Shown: positions 8,287 through 10,035 of the stretch, piece after piece | Layout: the number at the start of each line of letters is the position of its first letter | Numbering within the stretch: the stretch's first letter is position 1 | Assembly: GCA_050954505.1 (NCBI GenBank) | Contig: JBPBPY010000185.1 | Coordinates: 1 to 10,035 of the forward strand | DNA: 10,035 nucleotides | Origin: JAQGMO01 sp050954505 | GTDB taxonomy: Bacteria; Pseudomonadota; Gammaproteobacteria; Burkholderiales; Burkholderiaceae_D | Direction of reading: 5' to 3' | Notes under the pieces: model-generated | Databases searched by the model: none | Told to the model about the DNA's origin: nothing | The model's input: only the letters and a program-made list of their open reading frames with translations | Made by a program: the position numbers and the translations under genes

Positions 8287-8940
8287 ATGAATAAATTAGG
8301 AAAACTCGTCTTCGCTGCGTCCGCAGTCGTTGCTTTTTCGGCACAAGCGCAAGAAATCAAGGACATTCAGGCTAAGTCGCCTAACAGTACCTATGTCCAA
8401 GATGCGCGCGGCGTAATCGTCCGTGACCCGTATGGCCTGTGCTGGCGTACTGGTTACTGGACCCCTGCTGACGCAGTTCCAGGTTGCGACGGCCCACTGG
8501 CCGCTCCAGCACCAGCTCCTGTTGCTCCTATCGCTGCAGCACCGACCCCTGCACCAGCGCCTGCTGCTGCCCCAGTTCCAGTTTCGGAAAAAGTCACGTT
8601 CGCAGCGGATGCGTTCTTCGACTTCGACAAGGCTGTTCTGAAGCGTGATGGCAAGGCCAAGCTCGACGACCTGGTTTCCAAGCTGCAAGGCATGAATCTG
8701 GAAGTCATCATCGCTGTCGGCCACACCGATTCAGTCGGTTCCGATGCCTACAACCAGAAGCTGTCGATCCGTCGCGCTGAAGCTGTCAAGGCTTATCTGG
8801 TGAACAAGGGCGTTGAAGCCAACCGCGTCTACACCGAAGGCAAGGGCGAGAAGCAACCTGTCGCCAGCAACAAGACCTCCGCTGGCCGCGCCAAGAACCG
8901 TCGCGTGGAAATCGAAGTCGTCGGTACCCGCTCGAAGTAA
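8287..8940 (+). CDS. ompA: OmpA-family outer membrane protein (barrel-less, peptidoglycan-binding)
   Basis: The 217-aa protein probably links the outer membrane to peptidoglycan. A Sec signal peptide (1-21) has a basic start, a hydrophobic core and cleavage at AQA|QE. A short mature N-terminal segment follows with two cysteines (52 and 67; GLCWRTGYWTP... GCDGP) that may form a disulfide. An Ala/Pro linker covers about 71-98. The OmpA-like domain (about 102-214) has FFDFDKAVLK, VGHTDSVGSDAYNQKLS and RRAEAVKAYL; Asp148 and Arg163 have the 15-residue spacing of the diaminopimelate-binding pair of the family. There is no eight-stranded barrel, a form common in Burkholderiales. A strong AGGAG ends 4 nt before the ATG. 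Codons such as GCT, GTT and CCA are frequent compared with its GC3-rich neighbours, consistent with high expression. A terminator follows. The symbol reflects family usage. Confidence 0.93.
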   Translation: MNKLGKLVFAASAVVAFSAQAQEIKDIQAKSPNSTYVQDARGVIVRDPYGLCWRTGYWTPADAVPGCDGPLAAPAPAPVAPIAAAPTPAPAPAAAPVPVSEKVTFAADAFFDFDKAVLKRDGKAKLDDLVSKLQGMNLEVIIAVGHTDSVGSDAYNQKLSIRRAEAVKAYLVNKGVEANRVYTEGKGEKQPVASNKTSAGRAKNRRVEIEVVGTRSK

Positions 8941-8961
8941 TTGGCAACTTGCTGTTGAATC

Positions 8962-8980
8962 ACCCGGTATTGCACCGGGT
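8962..8980 (+). other. hairpin in the ompA 3' untranslated region
   Basis: ACCCGGT (8962-8968) and ACCGGGT (8974-8980) pair around ATTGC, 22 nt after the ompA stop, with flanking GTTG/CAAC able to extend the structure. No T-run follows directly. It stands before the main terminator and may stabilise the ompA mRNA 3' end. Confidence 0.5.
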
Positions 8981-8998
8981 TGTTCGGCAACAATCCAG

Positions 8999-9024
8999 AA
9001 CCCCGCTCCGGCGGGGTTTTTTTT
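8999..9024 (+). terminator. strong intrinsic terminator of ompA
   Basis: CCCCGC (9001-9006) and GCGGGG (9011-9016) form a GC stem with a TCCG loop, extended by AA/TT pairs at 8999-9000 and 9017-9018. It is followed by eight T residues (9017-9024). This is a classic Rho-independent terminator that separates ompA from ubiG. Confidence 0.92.
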
Positions 9025-9031
9025 CGTCAGA

Positions 9032-9040
9032 TGATATGAT
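9032..9040 (+). promoter_or_regulatory. extended -10 element directly before ubiG
   Basis: TGATATGAT matches TGnTATAAT in all but one position of the -10 hexamer (TATGAT, 9035-9040). No -35 is visible, because the terminator occupies that place. Transcription starting 7 nt downstream would begin at or next to the A of the ubiG ATG (9047), giving a leaderless mRNA. This fits the absence of a Shine-Dalgarno before ubiG. Confidence 0.4.
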
Positions 9041-9046
9041 GCCAGC

Positions 9047-9742
9047 ATGAACGCCGACCTTACAGAAATCCAGAAATTCAGTGATCTTGCCCACCGCTGG
9101 TGGGACCCCACTTCCGAATTCCGTCCGCTGCATGAAATCAATCCCCTGCGCCTGGAGTGGATCCATGCACGCGCCTCGCTCAATGGCAAGCAGGTCATCG
9201 ACATTGGCTGCGGCGGCGGCATCCTGGCCGAATCGATGGCGCGCAAGGGGGCAACCGTCACCGGCATCGACCTCAGTGAAAAAGCGCTCAAGGTGGCCGA
9301 CCTGCACAGCCTGGAATCCGGCGTGGCGGTCCGGTATGAAATGATTGCCGCCGAAGACATGGCCGCGCGCGAACCTGGCCGCTACGATGTCGTCACCTGC
9401 ATGGAAATGCTGGAGCACGTGCCCGACCCTGCCGCCATCGTGCGCGCCTGCGCCACGCTGGTCAAGCCGGGCGGCCAGGTCTACTTTTCGACGCTGAACC
9501 GCAATCTCAAGTCCTATCTGTTTGCCATCATCGGCGCCGAATACGTACTGGGTTTGCTGCCCAAGGGAACGCACGACTATGCCAAGTTCCTCACCCCGGC
9601 CGAGCTCTCGCGTTTCATCCGCGCTGCCGGTCTCGATATCGATGGCTTGAAAGGCATGGGTTACAACCCGCTGACCAAGCATTACTCGCTCAACAGCAAT
9701 ACCGATGTGAACTACATGGTGGCCACCACCCGGCCAGCCTGA
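9047..9742 (+). CDS. ubiG: bifunctional 2-polyprenyl-6-hydroxyphenol methylase / 3-demethylubiquinone 3-O-methyltransferase
   Basis: UbiG performs both O-methylations of ubiquinone synthesis with S-adenosylmethionine, at the cytoplasmic side of the membrane. The 231-aa protein is of normal family length. It begins with the UbiG-typical NADLTEIQKFSDLAHRWWDP (2-21) and FRPLHEINPLRLEWI (25-39). The SAM-binding motif I is VIDIGCGGGILAE (50-62), the acidic residue ending the second strand is in VTGIDLSEKAL (71-81), and the conserved CMEMLEHVPDP (118-128) and STLNRNLKSY (148-157) follow. The segment YLFAIIGAEYVLGLLPKGTH (157-176) is the membrane-facing region of the family. The ATG at 9047 fits the family N-terminus but lacks a Shine-Dalgarno. 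gph starts 7 nt after its stop, and this pairing with gph is common in proteobacteria. Confidence 0.96.
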   Translation: MNADLTEIQKFSDLAHRWWDPTSEFRPLHEINPLRLEWIHARASLNGKQVIDIGCGGGILAESMARKGATVTGIDLSEKALKVADLHSLESGVAVRYEMIAAEDMAAREPGRYDVVTCMEMLEHVPDPAAIVRACATLVKPGGQVYFSTLNRNLKSYLFAIIGAEYVLGLLPKGTHDYAKFLTPAELSRFIRAAGLDIDGLKGMGYNPLTKHYSLNSNTDVNYMVATTRPA

Positions 9743-9749
9743 CACGCCA

Positions 9750-10035
9750 ATGACCAATCCGCACCAGCAAGCCGTCCCCTCCCCTGCCATGACGGGTCTA
9801 CCGTCCACGTTGCGCAAGCCGCGCGCCATCCTGTTCGACCTCGATGGCACGCTGGCCGACACCGCGCCCGACCTTGCTGCTGCCGTCAACCTGCTGCGCC
9901 AGGTTCGCGGCCTGGCACCTGCTCCCTATGCACAGCTGCGTCCCTTCGCCTCGGCCGGCGCGCGTGGCCTGATCGGTGCCGCCTTCGGCTTGAAGCCCGG
10001 CGATGACGGTTATGAAGACTTGCGCGTGGCGTTCC
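9750..10035 (+). CDS. gph: phosphoglycolate phosphatase, N-terminal part (runs off the window)
   Basis: Gph removes phosphate from 2-phosphoglycolate, formed mainly during DNA repair of 3'-phosphoglycolate ends. The 95 codons present contain the HAD nucleophile motif ILFDLDGTLADTAPDL (27-42), with Asp30 as nucleophile and Asp32 as acid/base. The following helical cap region, AAAVNLLRQVRGL and later FASAGARGLIGAAFG, is typical of Gph. The start is uncertain: ATG at 9750 (7 nt after ubiG) and ATG at 9789 both lie upstream of the domain and neither has a clear Shine-Dalgarno. The first is listed because it keeps the tight spacing expected for coupling to ubiG. A related HAD phosphatase cannot be fully excluded, but the ubiG context favours gph. 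Confidence 0.88.
   Translation, partial: MTNPHQQAVPSPAMTGLPSTLRKPRAILFDLDGTLADTAPDLAAAVNLLRQVRGLAPAPYAQLRPFASAGARGLIGAAFGLKPGDDGYEDLRVAF

Overview
The window is ordinary core chromosome from a high-GC betaproteobacterium. Gene order and protein character point to Burkholderiales, most likely Oxalobacteraceae (Herbaspirillum, Herminiimonas or Janthinobacterium-like). The genus is inferred from sequence recognition, not from any search.

Layout. From 7586 down to 1 on the minus strand lie gyrA (DNA gyrase A), pheA (chorismate mutase/prephenate dehydratase), tyrA (prephenate dehydrogenase), aroA (EPSP synthase), cmk (cytidylate kinase) and the 5' part of rpsA (ribosomal protein S1). tyrA, aroA and cmk are packed tightly: tyrA and aroA overlap by ATGA, and aroA and cmk are 2 nt apart. 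This makes a shikimate/aromatic amino acid operon that runs into cmk and rpsA. On the plus strand lie ompA (a short OmpA-domain outer membrane protein), its terminator, ubiG (ubiquinone methyltransferase) and the start of gph (phosphoglycolate phosphatase). A 700-bp AT-richer non-coding stretch (7587-8286) separates the divergent gyrA and ompA genes and should carry both promoters.

How the genes work together. aroA makes the precursor of chorismate. pheA takes chorismate to prephenate and phenylpyruvate, and tyrA takes prephenate to the tyrosine branch. cmk and rpsA tie this cluster to nucleotide supply and translation, a linkage common in proteobacteria. ubiG also depends on the chorismate route, through 4-hydroxybenzoate.

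What is unusual. I found no new defence, mobile or biosynthetic system. The second-look items are in the spacers: (1) a textbook intrinsic terminator ending 19 nt before the pheA start, which suggests attenuation or regulated read-through; (2) a perfect 13-bp tandem duplication that duplicates the tyrA start, leaving a TTG start; (3) a roughly 160-bp degenerate RNY triplet repeat between cmk and rpsA; (4) two mutually exclusive hairpins and no Shine-Dalgarno in front of rpsA; (5) a 10-bp perfect hairpin in the gyrA leader; (6) an extended -10 placed so that ubiG mRNA may be leaderless; (7) no serC between gyrA and pheA and no hisC between pheA and tyrA, where related genomes often carry them.
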